Assembly (NCBI RefSeq): GCF_008763945.1
Contig: NZ_VTQH01000002.1
Location: 95,657 to 159,656, forward strand
Reading direction: 5' to 3'
DNA from: Microbacterium testaceum StLB037
Lineage (GTDB): Bacteria > Actinomycetota > Actinomycetes > Actinomycetales > Microbacteriaceae
DNA: 64,000 bases
A program made the translations under genes and the position numbers. Below, piece by piece: positions 8,421 through 17,705 of the stretch. Position 1 is the first letter of the stretch, and every line of letters begins with the position of its first letter. The notes below the pieces were generated by a model that was not told the origin of the DNA, ran no database searches, and saw nothing but the letters and a program-made list of their open reading frames with translations.

Positions 8421-8548
8421 ATCTGGGTGTTTCGCTGCTTTCGCAACGAGGAACGACATTACCACGCTCCCGACCCCGCCCCGAATCGGTTCCGCCGCCC
8501 GGGCGCGTCTCGCGGCGACACAGGGCGGGAGGGCGACTCGGCCCCCGG

Positions 8549-8554
8549 TACCGT
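8549..8554 (+). promoter_or_regulatory. -10 box TACCGT, leaderless start
   Basis: TACCGT ends 7 nt before the ATG at 8562, so transcription should begin at or next to the start codon. No ribosome-binding site precedes the ATG. Confidence 0.5.
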
Positions 8555-8561
8555 AGTGCGC

Positions 8562-9863
8562 ATGCCCGAGCTCGAAACCGACGTCCCCGAGGTCGCCCGC
8601 GTGGCGCGCGACCTCATCCGGTTCGACACGTCGAACTACGGCGGGGGTCGTGCCGAGGGTGAGCGAGAGGCTGCCGAATACGTCGGCGCGTACCTCGAAG
8701 ACCTCGGCCTGCAGGTGGAGTACTACGAGCCGATCGAGCGCCGCACGAACGTCTGCGCCCGCATCCCCGGCCGCAACCACGACAAGCCCGCCCTGATCCT
8801 GCACGGCCACCTCGATGTCGTGCCCGCCGTCGCAGAAGACTGGAGCGTCGACCCCTTCGCCGGCGAGATCCGCGACGGCGTCCTCTGGGGCCGCGGGGCG
8901 GTCGACATGAAGGACATGGATGCCATGATCCTCACCGCCGTGGCCGAGGTTCTGCGCGCGGGGGAGCAACCCGAGCGCGACATCATCGTCACGTTCTTCG
9001 CCGACGAGGAGAACGGCGGCGTCGAGGGCTCGGCGCTCGTGGTGAAGAACCGTCCCGAGTGGTTCGCCGGCGCCACCGAGGCCATCAGCGAGGTCGGCGG
9101 CTACTCGATCGCCGTGGGCGACCGCCGCGCCTATCTGCTGCAGGTGGGCGAGAAGGCCCTCGTGTGGATCAAGCTCATCGCGCGCGGTCGCGCGGGTCAC
9201 GGCAGCGGACTGCACGCCGACAACGCCGTGACGAAGCTCGCCGAGGCCGTCGCCGCCCTCGGGCGCACCGAGTGGCCGATCCGCCTCACCGACACCACCT
9301 CTCAGTTGCTCGAGGGCCTTGCCGAGATCACCGGCGACGACGCGGGCGACCCCGACGCGCTCGCTCTGCGCGCCGGCGCGGCATCCAGCTTCATCCGCTC
9401 CACCCTGCGGACGACGACGAACCCGACCGGGCTCACCGCGGGCTACAAGCACAACGTCATCCCCGATCGTGCCGAGGCGCTCATCGACGTGCGGGTGCTG
9501 CCCGGCACCGAGGAGGCGGCCCTCGCCGACATCCGTCGCATCGTCGGGCCTGACATCGAGATCGAGATCGTGCACCAGGACATCGGTCTCGAGGTGCCGT
9601 TCTCGGGCGACCTGGTCGACGCGATGATCGCGCAGCTGGGCCGACACGATCCCGGAGTGCCGGTCGTGCCGTACCTGATGGGCGGCGGCACCGACAACAA
9701 AGCCCTCGCCGGTCTCGGCATCGCCGGCTACGGGTTCGCGCCGCTGCGCCTTCCGGCCGACCTCGACTTCACCGGGATGTTCCACGGTGTCGACGAGCGC
9801 GTCCCCGTCGACGCGCTCCAGTTCGGTCAGCGGGTTCTCGCCGACCTCATCCGCACGTACTGA
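8562..9863 (+). CDS. M20/M25/M40-family metallopeptidase
   Basis: Di-zinc aminoacyl or dipeptidase-like hydrolase, 433 aa. Metal-site motifs: GHLDVVP near residue 85, [12 protein letters not shown] near 115 and DEENGG near 150 (general base Glu-Glu). A dimerisation lid follows from about 185 (GRAGHGS), and C-terminal [10 protein letters not shown] lies near 385. The ATG at 8562 starts the conserved region; the frame stays open further upstream to 8427 but that stretch is not family-like and overlaps the tRNA flank. Together with the TACCGT box the mRNA looks leaderless. The substrate is unknown. UppP begins 8 nt after the stop. Confidence 0.88.
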   Translation: MPELETDVPEVARVARDLIRFDTSNYGGGRAEGEREAAEYVGAYLEDLGLQVEYYEPIERRTNVCARIPGRNHDKPALILHGHLDVVPAVAEDWSVDPFAGEIRDGVLWGRGAVDMKDMDAMILTAVAEVLRAGEQPERDIIVTFFADEENGGVEGSALVVKNRPEWFAGATEAISEVGGYSIAVGDRRAYLLQVGEKALVWIKLIARGRAGHGSGLHADNAVTKLAEAVAALGRTEWPIRLTDTTSQLLEGLAEITGDDAGDPDALALRAGAASSFIRSTLRTTTNPTGLTAGYKHNVIPDRAEALIDVRVLPGTEEAALADIRRIVGPDIEIEIVHQDIGLEVPFSGDLVDAMIAQLGRHDPGVPVVPYLMGGGTDNKALAGLGIAGYGFAPLRLPADLDFTGMFHGVDERVPVDALQFGQRVLADLIRTY

Positions 9864-9871
9864 AGGACCGC

Positions 9872-10717
9872 ATGCATATCTTCGAGGTCATCGTCCTCGG
9901 GCTCGTCCAGGGCCTCACCGAGTTCCTCCCCATCTCCTCGAGCGCCCACCTGCGCATCGTGGGGGAGTTCCTCCCGTCGAAGACCGATCCCGGCGCGACG
10001 TTCACCGCCATCACCCAGATCGGCACCGAGCTCGCGGTGTTGATCTACTTCCGCAAGAAGATCGCCCGGGTCATCTCCCGCTGGTTCGGCTCGCTCACCG
10101 GCAAGGTGCCCCGCACCGATCCCGACGCGCGCATGGGCTGGCTCGTGATCATCGGCACGCTGCCGATCGCTCTGCTGGGCGTGCTGCTGCAGAGTCTCAT
10201 CCGCGACAACTTCCGGAGCCTGTGGATCACCGCGGTGGTGCTGATCGTCTTCGGCATCCTGTTGGGGCTCGCCGACCACTACGGGAAGCGCCGTCGCGAG
10301 CTCGACGACCTGACCTACCCGCACGGCGTCGCCTTCGGTTTCGCGCAGGCCCTCGCCCTCGTCCCCGGCGTTTCGCGCTCGGGTGCCACCACGACCCTCG
10401 GCCGCGCGCTGGGGTACAAGCGCACCGCCGCCGCCGAGTATTCGTTCCTGCTCGCGGTCCCCGCGGTCTTCGCCAGTGGGTTCTTCGAGCTGTACAAGAG
10501 CTTCGACGAGGGCACCGGCCCCTACAACCTCGGCGAGACGGCGCTGGCGACCGTGATCGCGTTCGTCGTCGGCTACATCGTGATCGCCTTCCTCATGCAG
10601 TACCTCAAGCGCGGCAGCTTCCTGCCGTTCGTGATCTACCGCGTCGCCCTCGGCGTGCTGATCATGGTGCTGCTGACGCTCGGCGTGCTGCCCGCGTACT
10701 CCGCCATCACCGGCTGA
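9872..10717 (+). CDS. uppP: Undecaprenyl-diphosphate phosphatase
   Basis: Integral membrane phosphatase that recycles undecaprenyl pyrophosphate to the monophosphate carrier for peptidoglycan synthesis (BacA/UppP family), 281 aa with about eight membrane segments. Both signature motifs are present: [11 protein letters not shown] near residue 17 with the preceding Gln/Glu (VQGLTEF), and [14 protein letters not shown] near residue 168. The ATG has GAAGGA 4 nt upstream. It is probably cotranscribed with the upstream peptidase. A hairpin follows the stop. Known members can confer bacitracin resistance when overproduced. Confidence 0.96.
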   Translation: MHIFEVIVLGLVQGLTEFLPISSSAHLRIVGEFLPSKTDPGATFTAITQIGTELAVLIYFRKKIARVISRWFGSLTGKVPRTDPDARMGWLVIIGTLPIALLGVLLQSLIRDNFRSLWITAVVLIVFGILLGLADHYGKRRRELDDLTYPHGVAFGFAQALALVPGVSRSGATTTLGRALGYKRTAAAEYSFLLAVPAVFASGFFELYKSFDEGTGPYNLGETALATVIAFVVGYIVIAFLMQYLKRGSFLPFVIYRVALGVLIMVLLTLGVLPAYSAITG

Positions 10718-10728
10718 TCCCGGATGCC

Positions 10729-10765
10729 ACGAAGGCTCCGTCCCATCCGGAGGCGGCGCCTTCGT
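10729..10765. terminator. Hairpin between uppP and PAC2 genes
   Basis: Outer arms ACGAAGGC (10729-10736) and GCCTTCGT (10758-10765) with an inner TCCG/CGGA stem. It lies 11 nt after the uppP stop, between convergent genes. Confidence 0.6.
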
Positions 10766-10819
10766 CGTGTCGGTGGCGGGGTGGTCCCTGAGTCCGTCGA
10801 AGAGGCTCGGACCGCAGCG

Positions 10820-11686
10820 TCAGCGTCGGGGCGGATCGTCGCGACCGGGCTTGGTGGGCCCGTCGCCGCCGCGGCGCAGGTAGCGCTCGAACTCCTGCGC
10901 GATCGCGTCTCCCGACGCCTCGGGGGAGTCCCACGTGTCGCGCGTCTGCTCGAGCTGACGGATGTACTCGCTCATCTCCTCGTCGTCGGCCGCGGCGGCG
11001 TCGATCGAGGCCTCCCACTGACGCGACTCGGTCTCGAGGTCTCCGCGCGGCACCGTGATCCCCGTGATCGCCTCGAGCTTGTCGAGCAGGGCGAGCGTGG
11101 CCTTGGGCGAGGGCGTGTGCCCCGCGACGTAGTGTGGAACGCTCGCCCAGAGGCTCGCGGTCGGGATGCCCACGGTCTCCGAGACATGACCGATGGCGCT
11201 CAGGATGCCGACCGGCCCCTCGTACAGGCTCCGCTCGAGCCCCAGCGACTGTCGCACGGCCTCGTTGTCGCTGCCGGCGAAGACCGAGATGGGGCGGGTG
11301 TGCGGCACGTCGGACATCATCGAGCCGAGCGCGACGAAGCCGGTGACGTCCTCGCGCAGCGCGACGTCGATGAACTCGGCGGCGAAGGCCTGCCAGGCGC
11401 GGGCGGGCTCCACGCCCACGAGCAGCCAGATCTCGGCGTCGTCGGAACGCTCGACCGGGCGCAGCAGTGTGGCCTCGGGCCAGGTCAGGGTGCGACGGCC
11501 CTCGGCATCCAGTCCGACCTGGGGGCGCGTGTACTGGTAGTCGAAGTAGAGCTCGGGGTCCACCGTATGGACGACCTCGTACGCGGCATCCGCCCGCAGC
11601 ATCGCGGCGGCGGCCGACGCGGCTTCTCCGGCGTCGTTCCACCCGTCGAATGCGGCCACGATGATCCGGCGACCCAGTGCGTCCAC
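10820..11686 (-). CDS. PAC2-family protein
   Basis: 288-aa member of the PAC2 (proteasome assembly chaperone 2-like) family, common in actinobacteria and of unproven function there. Recognisable features: N-terminal IIVAAFDGWNDAGEAAS, VHTVDPELYFDYQYTRPQV near 40, and GMxSDVPHTRP-like text (SMMSDVPHTRPISVF) near 125. The C terminus is a charged tail rich in Glu, Arg and Pro. The GTG start at 11686 is favoured by GAGGAGG 5 nt upstream. In mycobacteria a PAC2 gene also lies near trmI and the proteasome locus. Divergent from the HAD gene. Confidence 0.88.
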   Translation of the reverse strand: MDALGRRIIVAAFDGWNDAGEAASAAAAMLRADAAYEVVHTVDPELYFDYQYTRPQVGLDAEGRRTLTWPEATLLRPVERSDDAEIWLLVGVEPARAWQAFAAEFIDVALREDVTGFVALGSMMSDVPHTRPISVFAGSDNEAVRQSLGLERSLYEGPVGILSAIGHVSETVGIPTASLWASVPHYVAGHTPSPKATLALLDKLEAITGITVPRGDLETESRQWEASIDAAAADDEEMSEYIRQLEQTRDTWDSPEASGDAIAQEFERYLRRGGDGPTKPGRDDPPRR

Positions 11687-11804
11687 GCAACCTCCTCTGC
11701 CCCGTCGGGGCTGGCTTCCAGGATAGGCGTACGGGCGAGCACGCGGCCGGAGGGGCCGCGGCTGTGCGCAGCGGGGCCCGTGAGGGCGCGACGCCGACGC
11801 TCGA

Positions 11805-11810
11805 TACGAT
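11805..11810 (+). promoter_or_regulatory. -10 box TACGAT, leaderless start
   Basis: TACGAT is 6 nt upstream of the ATG at 11817. This spacing puts the transcription start on the initiation codon. Confidence 0.55.
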
Positions 11811-11816
11811 GGAACG

Positions 11817-12515
11817 ATGACTTCTCCCGCCCTCGCCGCGGTCCTGTGGGACATGGACGGCACGCTCGTCGATACCGAGCCGTACTGGATGGCCGCGGAG
11901 ACCCCGCTCGTGGAGCGCTTCGGCGGCACCTGGTCGCACGAGCAGGCGCTCGGCATGGTCGGCCTCGCGCTCGAGGACTCGGCCGCCCTGCTGCAGAACG
12001 CCGGCGTGCCGTGGAGCGTCGACGAGATCATCGCGCACCTGACCGACGAGGTGCTGCGCCAGCTCGCCACCATCGGCGTGCCGTTCCGTCCGGGCGCCTA
12101 CGAACTGCTCGCCGACCTGCGCGCGGCGGGCATCAAGACCGGCTTGGTCACGATGTCGATGCGCCGCATGGCGCTGTCGGTGGCCGACCTCATCGACTTC
12201 CCCGCCTTCGACGTCGTGGTCGCCGGCGACGACGTCGAACGCCCCAAGCCGTTCCCCGACCCGTACCTGCAGGCGGCCGCGGCCCTCGGCGTCGACATCG
12301 CCGACACCGTCGCGATCGAGGACTCGCCCAACGGGTTGCGCTCGGCCGTCGCCAGCGGCGCGGTCAGCCTGGGCGTGCCGCACATGGTGTCGCTCGACGG
12401 GGTGGGGGCCGCTCAGCTGTGGCCCACGCTCGCGGGCCGCACCGCCTCCGACCTGCGCGCGCTGCACGTCGCGCACACCCCCTCCCGCCCCGAAGAGACA
12501 CGAGCCCCCCGATGA
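11817..12515 (+). CDS. HAD-superfamily hydrolase (beta-phosphoglucomutase/phosphatase type)
   Basis: 232-aa haloacid-dehalogenase-fold enzyme. Motif I WDMDGTLVDTEP (nucleophile Asp18 region, near residues 15-20), a small helical cap (residues about 25-85), motif II TMSMRR, motif III Lys in DVERPKPFPDPY, and motif IV IEDSPNGLRSA near 165. The family dephosphorylates or isomerises small phosphorylated metabolites; the substrate is not deducible. The stop overlaps the trmI start (ATGA), so the two are translationally coupled, an arrangement also seen in other actinobacteria. Confidence 0.88.
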   Translation: MTSPALAAVLWDMDGTLVDTEPYWMAAETPLVERFGGTWSHEQALGMVGLALEDSAALLQNAGVPWSVDEIIAHLTDEVLRQLATIGVPFRPGAYELLADLRAAGIKTGLVTMSMRRMALSVADLIDFPAFDVVVAGDDVERPKPFPDPYLQAAAALGVDIADTVAIEDSPNGLRSAVASGAVSLGVPHMVSLDGVGAAQLWPTLAGRTASDLRALHVAHTPSRPEETRAPR

Positions 12516-13531
12516 GCGAGACCCCCCACCTGAGCGGCCCCTTCCGGGTCGGCGACCGGGTGCAGCTGACCGGCCCCAAGGGCCGCATGCACACCATCAC
12601 CCTGCGCGAGGCGGGCGAGCTGCACACCCACAACGGCGTGCTCAAGCACGAGCTCCTCGTCGGCCAGCCCGACGGCAGCGTCGTCACCAACAGCTCCGGC
12701 CACGACTACCTCGCCGTGCGCCCGCTCCTGCGCGACTTCGTGATGTCGATGCCGCGCGGGGCCGCCATCGTCTACCCGAAGGACGCCGCGCAGATCCTCG
12801 CGCAGGCCGACATCTTCCCCGGGGCCACCGTCGTCGAGGCCGGCGTCGGCTCGGGTGCGCTCTCGCTGTGGCTGTTGCGCGCGATCGGCCCCGCGGGGCG
12901 ACTGCTGTCGTTCGAGCGTCGCGAGGAGTTCGCCGAGGTCGCCCGCGCGAACGTCGAGACCTTCCACGGTGAGCTGCCCGCGACGTGGGAGGTCGTCGTC
13001 GGCGATCTGGTCGAGAGCCTCCCGGATGCCGTGGCCCCCGCCTCCGTCGACCGCATCGTGCTCGACATGCTCGCGCCCTGGGAGTGCATCGACGCCGCCG
13101 CCGACGCCCTGACTCCCGGCGGCGTCGTGCTCTGCTACATCGCCACCGCCACGCAGCTCAGCCGTGTGGCCGAGTACATCCGCGCCACGGGGCTGTTCAC
13201 CGAGCCGGATGCCAGCGAGACCATGGTCCGCGGGTGGCACGTCGAGGGTCTCGCCGTCCGCCCCGACCACCGCATGGTCGCGCACACGGGCTTCCTCATC
13301 ACCGCGCGACGTCTGGCGCCAGGAGCCGTTCCGCCCGAGGTCAAGCGGCGCGCGTCGAAGTCGAGCTATGGCGACGAGGACGTGGAACTGTGGACCCCCG
13401 GTGCCGTCGGCGACCGCGAGATCACCGACAAGAACCTGCGCAAGCGCGTGCGCGAGGCGCAGAAGTCGGCCGAGGGCGTCCGCCAGTCCGTCGCGGGGGC
13501 CGCGTCGGAAGACGCGGGTTCGACCGCCTAA
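12512..13531 (+). CDS. trmI: tRNA (adenine-58-N1)-methyltransferase
   Basis: S-adenosylmethionine-dependent enzyme making m1A58 in the tRNA T-loop (TrmI; Rv2118c type), 339 aa. The N-terminal beta domain (residues 1-85) binds tRNA, with SSGHDYLAVRPLL and MPRGAAIVYPKDAAQI. The SAM motif is VVEAGVGSGALSLWLL near residue 110, the acidic SAM ligand lies in SFERREEF, and the catalytic region is IVLDMLAPWE near 190. The extra basic C-terminal tail (about 275-339) is longer than in the M. tuberculosis protein as I recall it. The start overlaps the HAD stop. Confidence 0.94.
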   Translation: MSETPHLSGPFRVGDRVQLTGPKGRMHTITLREAGELHTHNGVLKHELLVGQPDGSVVTNSSGHDYLAVRPLLRDFVMSMPRGAAIVYPKDAAQILAQADIFPGATVVEAGVGSGALSLWLLRAIGPAGRLLSFERREEFAEVARANVETFHGELPATWEVVVGDLVESLPDAVAPASVDRIVLDMLAPWECIDAAADALTPGGVVLCYIATATQLSRVAEYIRATGLFTEPDASETMVRGWHVEGLAVRPDHRMVAHTGFLITARRLAPGAVPPEVKRRASKSSYGDEDVELWTPGAVGDREITDKNLRKRVREAQKSAEGVRQSVAGAASEDAGSTA

Positions 13532-13534
13532 ACT
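13529..13534 (+). promoter_or_regulatory. -10 box TAAACT, leaderless start
   Basis: TAAACT sits 6 nt before the GTG at 13541, and its TAA is the stop codon of trmI. The downstream gene therefore probably has its own leaderless transcript. Confidence 0.55.
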
Positions 13535-13540
13535 GTTCCG

Positions 13541-14488
13541 GTGCGTAGACTCCCCGCTCTCGTGGCCGTGACCGCTCTGGCCGGATTCGGCCTCGTCGGG
13601 TGCTCGGCATCCGCCGCCTCGTCGTGCCCGACGCCCACCGACAGCGCGGTCGCGTCCGTGGTCGACGCGAGCGGCGACTTCGGCACCGCACCGACGGTGT
13701 CGGTGCGCTCGCCCTTCGTCCCCGAGTCGGCGGGCACGCAGACGCTCATCGAGGGCGACGGCCAGCGCATCACGCGCGACGGTCAGCTCGCGCTCGTCGA
13801 CGTGACGGTGCTCGACGCCGCCACCGGCACGCAGCTGGTCGCGACCACCTACGCCTCCGACGTGAAGTCGGCGACCCCCCTTCCGCGCCTGACCCAGGCG
13901 ATCCCGGCCATCGGGCCGCTGCTGAACTGCGTGGCCGAGGGCTCGCGCGTCGCCGTGGCCATCCCCGGTTCCGACCTCGGTGCCCAGGGTGCGCAGGCGC
14001 TCGGGGTCAACGAGGGCGACGGAGCGATCTTCGTCTTCGACGTGCGCAAGGTCTTCCTCCCCAAGGCCGACGGCGCCGACCAGTACAACGCCGACTCGGG
14101 CATGCCCTCGGTCGTCCGCGCCCCCGACGGCACCCCCGGCGTGATCATCCCCGCCGGCGACGCGCCCACCCAGGAGCGCTCCCAGACCATCAAGAAGGGC
14201 GACGGCGACGTGCTCGCCGCCGACTCGTCCGTCGTGATCCACATCCAGGGCGTCGCGTGGGGTGCGAAGAGCACCTTCGCCTCGACCTGGAAGAACGGCG
14301 CGCCCGGGCAGGCGACCGTGTCGCAGCTGCCGCCGGCCCTGGCCTCGGCGCTCGAGGGACAGACCGTCGGCTCGCAGGTGCTCGTCGTCGTGCCCGCCGA
14401 CCAGACGCAGCAGGACCAGCAGATCCTCCAGGCTCCGGCGAACGCGGCTCTCGTCTACGTCGTCGACATCCTCGGAACCGTCAGCTGA
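13541..14488 (+). CDS. FKBP-type peptidyl-prolyl isomerase-like lipoprotein
   Basis: 315-aa exported lipoprotein. Signal peptide with lipobox LVGC (Cys at about residue 21), then two FKBP-like halves. The second (about 195-310) ends in the FKBP-like pattern VVIHIQGVAWG, then LPPALASALEGQTVGSQVLV and ALVYVVDIL. FKBPs speed prolyl cis-trans isomerisation and act as chaperones; several aromatic active-site residues are not obvious here, so activity is uncertain. In many actinobacteria an FKBP-like lipoprotein occupies this slot between trmI or the proteasome genes and pafB. GTG start, no ribosome site, TAAACT box 6 nt upstream. Confidence 0.82.
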   Translation: MRRLPALVAVTALAGFGLVGCSASAASSCPTPTDSAVASVVDASGDFGTAPTVSVRSPFVPESAGTQTLIEGDGQRITRDGQLALVDVTVLDAATGTQLVATTYASDVKSATPLPRLTQAIPAIGPLLNCVAEGSRVAVAIPGSDLGAQGAQALGVNEGDGAIFVFDVRKVFLPKADGADQYNADSGMPSVVRAPDGTPGVIIPAGDAPTQERSQTIKKGDGDVLAADSSVVIHIQGVAWGAKSTFASTWKNGAPGQATVSQLPPALASALEGQTVGSQVLVVVPADQTQQDQQILQAPANAALVYVVDILGTVS

Positions 14489-14564
14489 GCGGCATCCGCT
14501 GATCCGACGCGCTCAGGCGCGGTCGGGGAACGCACGGCGACCTCCCCGCGCAGCGCTCGACGCC

Positions 14565-14570
14565 TAGGAT
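14565..14570 (+). promoter_or_regulatory. -10 box TAGGAT, leaderless start of pafB
   Basis: TAGGAT ends 6 nt before the GTG start at 14577 with no intervening ribosome site, again predicting a leaderless mRNA. Confidence 0.55.
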
Positions 14571-14576
14571 GGGCGG

Positions 14577-15569
14577 GTGCCCGCCACCGTGTCCCGCAGC
14601 GCCCCCGAGGAGCGCCTGGTGAACCTCGTCGTCGCCCTCATGGCGACCGAGCAGGGCCTGACGAAGGACACGATCCTGTCGTCGGTGGCCGGTTACCGCG
14701 AGCAGCTCGAGGCGGGCGCGTCGAAGGACGCGCTCGAGAAGATGTTCGAGCGCGACAAAGAGAGCCTGCGCGGGCTCGGGGTGCCGATCGAGACGATCGG
14801 CAACCGCACCGATCCCGACGATCTCCGCGAGGCGCGGTACCGCGTTCCGACCGCCGAGTACGCGCTGCCGGAGGACATCACGTTCAGTCCGGCCGAGGTG
14901 GCTCTGCTCAACATCGCCGGGGGCGTTTGGGGGAGCGAGTCGCTCTCGGCCGACGCCCGCAGCGGCCTGCGCAAGATCCGGGCACTCGGCATCGCGGTCG
15001 ACGAGCCCATCATCGGGTACGCCCCACGCATCCGCGTGCGCGACGCGTCGTTCGCCGCGCTGCAGCGCGCCATCGAGCAGTGCCGCGTCGTCACCTTCAC
15101 CTACCTCCGCCCGGGAGAGGCCCGCCCGCGCGAGCGTCGGGTGCAGCCCCTCGCGCTCGTCGAGTACGAGGCTCGGTGGCACGTCTACGGCAACGACCTC
15201 ACCGTCGAAGCCGACCGCACCTTCCTGCTGTCGCGGATCGTCGGCGAGGTCACGCTGACGCGCTCGAGCTTCCCGGCCGAGCTGCGCGAGGGAGCCGGAG
15301 AGCGCGCCCTCGAGGGCCTCCGCGCCGTCGCCGCCCGCCAGCGGGCTCTGCTCGAGGTGCACCCCGGCACCGAGGCGGCTCTGCGCCTCGACCGTCGCGC
15401 CGAGAAGGCGCCGCAGGGGATCTTCGTGCCGTACGTCGACCTGCACGTCTTCGCCGACGAGCTCGCCTCGTACGGACCCGAGGTGCGCGTGGTCGAACCG
15501 GCCGACCTGCGCACCGAGGTCATCCGCCGGCTCGAGGCCACCCTCGCCCTGCACGGGGGTGCCGCGTGA
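14577..15569 (+). CDS. pafB: WYL-domain transcriptional regulator PafB
   Basis: One half of the PafBC heterodimer, which in mycobacteria activates the RecA-independent DNA-damage response. 330 aa: winged-helix region (about 1-60, SAPEERLVNLVVALMAT), WYL domain around 160-215 (VVTFTYLRPG, RRVQPLALVEYEARWHVYG) and a C-terminal WCX-like extension. WYL domains are thought to sense single-stranded DNA or nucleotides. It overlaps pafC by GTGA. The usual pafA partner upstream is absent. Regulation by a leaderless promoter is inferred from TAGGAT. Confidence 0.92.
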   Translation: MPATVSRSAPEERLVNLVVALMATEQGLTKDTILSSVAGYREQLEAGASKDALEKMFERDKESLRGLGVPIETIGNRTDPDDLREARYRVPTAEYALPEDITFSPAEVALLNIAGGVWGSESLSADARSGLRKIRALGIAVDEPIIGYAPRIRVRDASFAALQRAIEQCRVVTFTYLRPGEARPRERRVQPLALVEYEARWHVYGNDLTVEADRTFLLSRIVGEVTLTRSSFPAELREGAGERALEGLRAVAARQRALLEVHPGTEAALRLDRRAEKAPQGIFVPYVDLHVFADELASYGPEVRVVEPADLRTEVIRRLEATLALHGGAA

Positions 15570-16540
15570 GCACCGATCGTCCCGTCGCGGCCCTCGACCG
15601 CGCCGCCCTCCTGCTGCAGCTCGTGCCCTACCTGCTGGGCAAGGGCGAGGTCTCCGTGGCCGAGGCCGCGGCCGAGTTCGAGGTCGCGCCCGACCAGATG
15701 CGCGCGATGGTCGAGCGTCTCACCGTGATCGGGCTGCCGGGCGAGCGCGGGTATTGGCAGCTCCCGCACGACCTGTTCGACATCGACTGGGACCTCCTCG
15801 ACCGCGAGGACGTCATCGCCATCACGAACACCGTGGGGCTGGAGCGCTCTCCGCGTCTGACCGCCCGAGAGGCGGCCGCGCTGCTGGCGGGGCTGCAGCT
15901 GGCGCGGAGTCTGCCCGGCTTCGGTGACAGCGAGCTCGTCACGGGCCTGCTGTCGAAGCTCGCCCGGGGAGCGGCGGCGGCGCCCGCGGCGGTGATCGTC
16001 GCACCCGGGCCCGTCGACGGCGTGCGCGACGTGGTGGATTCGGCCCTGCGCGCACGCGTCGCCGTGTCGTTCACGTATCGCGCCCCCGGTGCCGACCCCA
16101 TCCGCCGCACGGTCGATCCGATCAAGGTGCACATCGCGAACGGGCAGTGGTACCTGCAGGGCTGGGATCACCTGCGTCAGGCCGTCCGGACCTTCCACCT
16201 CGATCGCGTGAGCGACGCCGCGGTCACCGAGATCCCGGCCGCGCACGGTGCCGATCCGGTACCCGAGCTGTTCGCCCCGTCCGACGACGAGGTCGTCGCC
16301 CGGTTCCGCTTCCCGCGCGCCGTGGCCCCGCTGCTCGCGGACTACCTCGAGCGCGCCGAGATCGAGGATGCCGAGGACGGCAGCGCCGTGGCATCCCTCC
16401 GCCTGGCCGACGAGCAGAGCCTCAAGCGCCTCGCGGCGCGGCGCGGGGGAGAGGTCGAGCTCCTCGAACCCGCCGGCGCCCGGCGCGCCGCCGCGGACTG
16501 GGCGGCCGCGGGACTCGCGCAGTACGCGCACGAATCCTGA
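15566..16540 (+). CDS. pafC: WYL-domain transcriptional regulator PafC
   Basis: Second half of PafBC, 324 aa, homologous in layout to PafB. Winged helix at the N terminus (LLLQLVPYLLGKGEVSVAEAA, about 12-35), a linker with DLFDIDWDLLDREDVI, a WYL domain near 170-215 (VSFTYRAPGADPIRRTVDP, NGQWYLQGWD) and a WCX region. The GTG start at 15566 overlaps the pafB stop. The tatA transcript starts separately about 90 nt further on. Confidence 0.92.
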   Translation: MSTDRPVAALDRAALLLQLVPYLLGKGEVSVAEAAAEFEVAPDQMRAMVERLTVIGLPGERGYWQLPHDLFDIDWDLLDREDVIAITNTVGLERSPRLTAREAAALLAGLQLARSLPGFGDSELVTGLLSKLARGAAAAPAAVIVAPGPVDGVRDVVDSALRARVAVSFTYRAPGADPIRRTVDPIKVHIANGQWYLQGWDHLRQAVRTFHLDRVSDAAVTEIPAAHGADPVPELFAPSDDEVVARFRFPRAVAPLLADYLERAEIEDAEDGSAVASLRLADEQSLKRLAARRGGEVELLEPAGARRAAADWAAAGLAQYAHES

Positions 16541-16628
16541 CCGATCCCGCAGGGTTGCCGCGCGTCGGAGCAGCGCGCGAGAGCCCGGGTTAGACTGAAG
16601 TACCGCCCGAACGAGACGAGGAGTCCTC

Positions 16629-16880
16629 ATGTTCCAGGGTTTGACCGGATGGCACCTGCTGATCGTTCTCGCTGTCATCCTCCTTCTTTTCGGTGCCGCC
16701 AAGCTCCCCGCTCTCGCCAAGAGCATGGGTCAGTCGGCACGTGTGTTCAAGAGTGAGATGAAGGAGATGAAGCGCGACGACGAGGTCGCCGCCGCATCCG
16801 AAGCCCCGCGCGCCACCGACGTCGGCACGACTCCGACCGTCGCTCCCGAGCCGCGCAGGTCGACCGACCCCACCGTCTGA
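16629..16880 (+). CDS. tatA: Sec-independent protein translocase TatA
   Basis: 83-aa TatA. One N-terminal membrane helix (WHLLIVLAVILLLFGAAKLP, residues about 7-26) with the conserved FG hinge, then the amphipathic helix ALAKSMGQSARVFKSEMKEM and a charged disordered tail. TatA forms the pore for folded twin-arginine substrates. AGGAG lies 5 nt upstream of the ATG and a TAGACT -10-like box about 30 nt upstream. tatC follows after 3 nt. No tatB is seen; TatA may serve both roles or TatB is elsewhere. Confidence 0.95.
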   Translation: MFQGLTGWHLLIVLAVILLLFGAAKLPALAKSMGQSARVFKSEMKEMKRDDEVAAASEAPRATDVGTTPTVAPEPRRSTDPTV

Positions 16881-16883
16881 CCC

Positions 16884-17705
16884 GTGGCGACGGCAGGACC
16901 GCCGCGGATCGACGTGCCCGAGGGGCCGCGGCGCGACAAGCGCATGTCGATCGGCGCGCACCTGGTCGAGCTGCGCAAGCGGCTCATGATCGCGGCGCTC
17001 GCGCTCGTGGTCGGCATGGTGGTGGCCTTCCTCATCACCGACCCGATCATCCACCTCATCACCGAGCCCATCCGGGCCATCGCCGAACGGCGCGGTGACG
17101 ACTTCTCGGCGCTGAACTTCACCTCGGTGACCTCGGCGTTCGATCTGCGCATGCGGATCGCATTCTCGATCGGCATCTTCCTCTCGGCGCCGGTGTGGCT
17201 GTGGCAGATCTGGGCGTTCATCATGCCCGGGCTCACGCGCAAAGAGATCCGCTACACGGTCGGGTTCGTGGCATCCGCCGTCCCGCTCTTCTTCGTGGGC
17301 TGCTGGGTCGGGCTGCTGATCGTCCCGCACGTGATCGAGCTCATGTGGGGCTTCACCCCCGAGGGTGGGACGAACTTCTACAACGCCGTCGACTACTACG
17401 ACTTCGTCTTCAAGCTCCTCATCGTCGTCGGGGTGGCGTTCGTGCTGCCGGTGTTCCTGGTCGCCCTGAACGTCGCGGGCATCATGAGCGGCAAGGCGAT
17501 CCTCAAGGGCTGGCGCATCGCGATCCTCATCGCCACGCTGTTCTCGGCCCTCGCCACCCCCGCGGCCGACATCATCAGCATGCTGATGCTGGCCGGCATC
17601 CTGACCGTCCTCTTCTTCGCGGCGGCCGGTGTCTCGATGCTGTTCGACCGGCGCAAGGCGCGTCGCCTCGCCGCGGCCGAGATGCCATCGGGGCCCATCG
17701 CGTGA
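16884..17705 (+). CDS. tatC: Sec-independent protein translocase TatC
   Basis: Receptor subunit of the twin-arginine translocase, 273 aa with six membrane segments. The signature start MSIGAHLVELRKRLM (near residue 14) contains the conserved Glu for signal-peptide binding, and FxxLTRKEIRY-type text (MPGLTRKEIRYTVGF) lies near 113. GTG start 3 nt after tatA. The stop overlaps the helicase start by GTGA. This tatA-tatC-helicase order is conserved in actinobacteria. Confidence 0.95.
   Translation: MATAGPPRIDVPEGPRRDKRMSIGAHLVELRKRLMIAALALVVGMVVAFLITDPIIHLITEPIRAIAERRGDDFSALNFTSVTSAFDLRMRIAFSIGIFLSAPVWLWQIWAFIMPGLTRKEIRYTVGFVASAVPLFFVGCWVGLLIVPHVIELMWGFTPEGGTNFYNAVDYYDFVFKLLIVVGVAFVLPVFLVALNVAGIMSGKAILKGWRIAILIATLFSALATPAADIISMLMLAGILTVLFFAAAGVSMLFDRRKARRLAAAEMPSGPIA

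Noticed and set aside
13541..14488. Clear catalytic FKBP assignment
   Set aside because: The fold pattern fits, but key aromatic residues are not evident, so it is only called FKBP-like.
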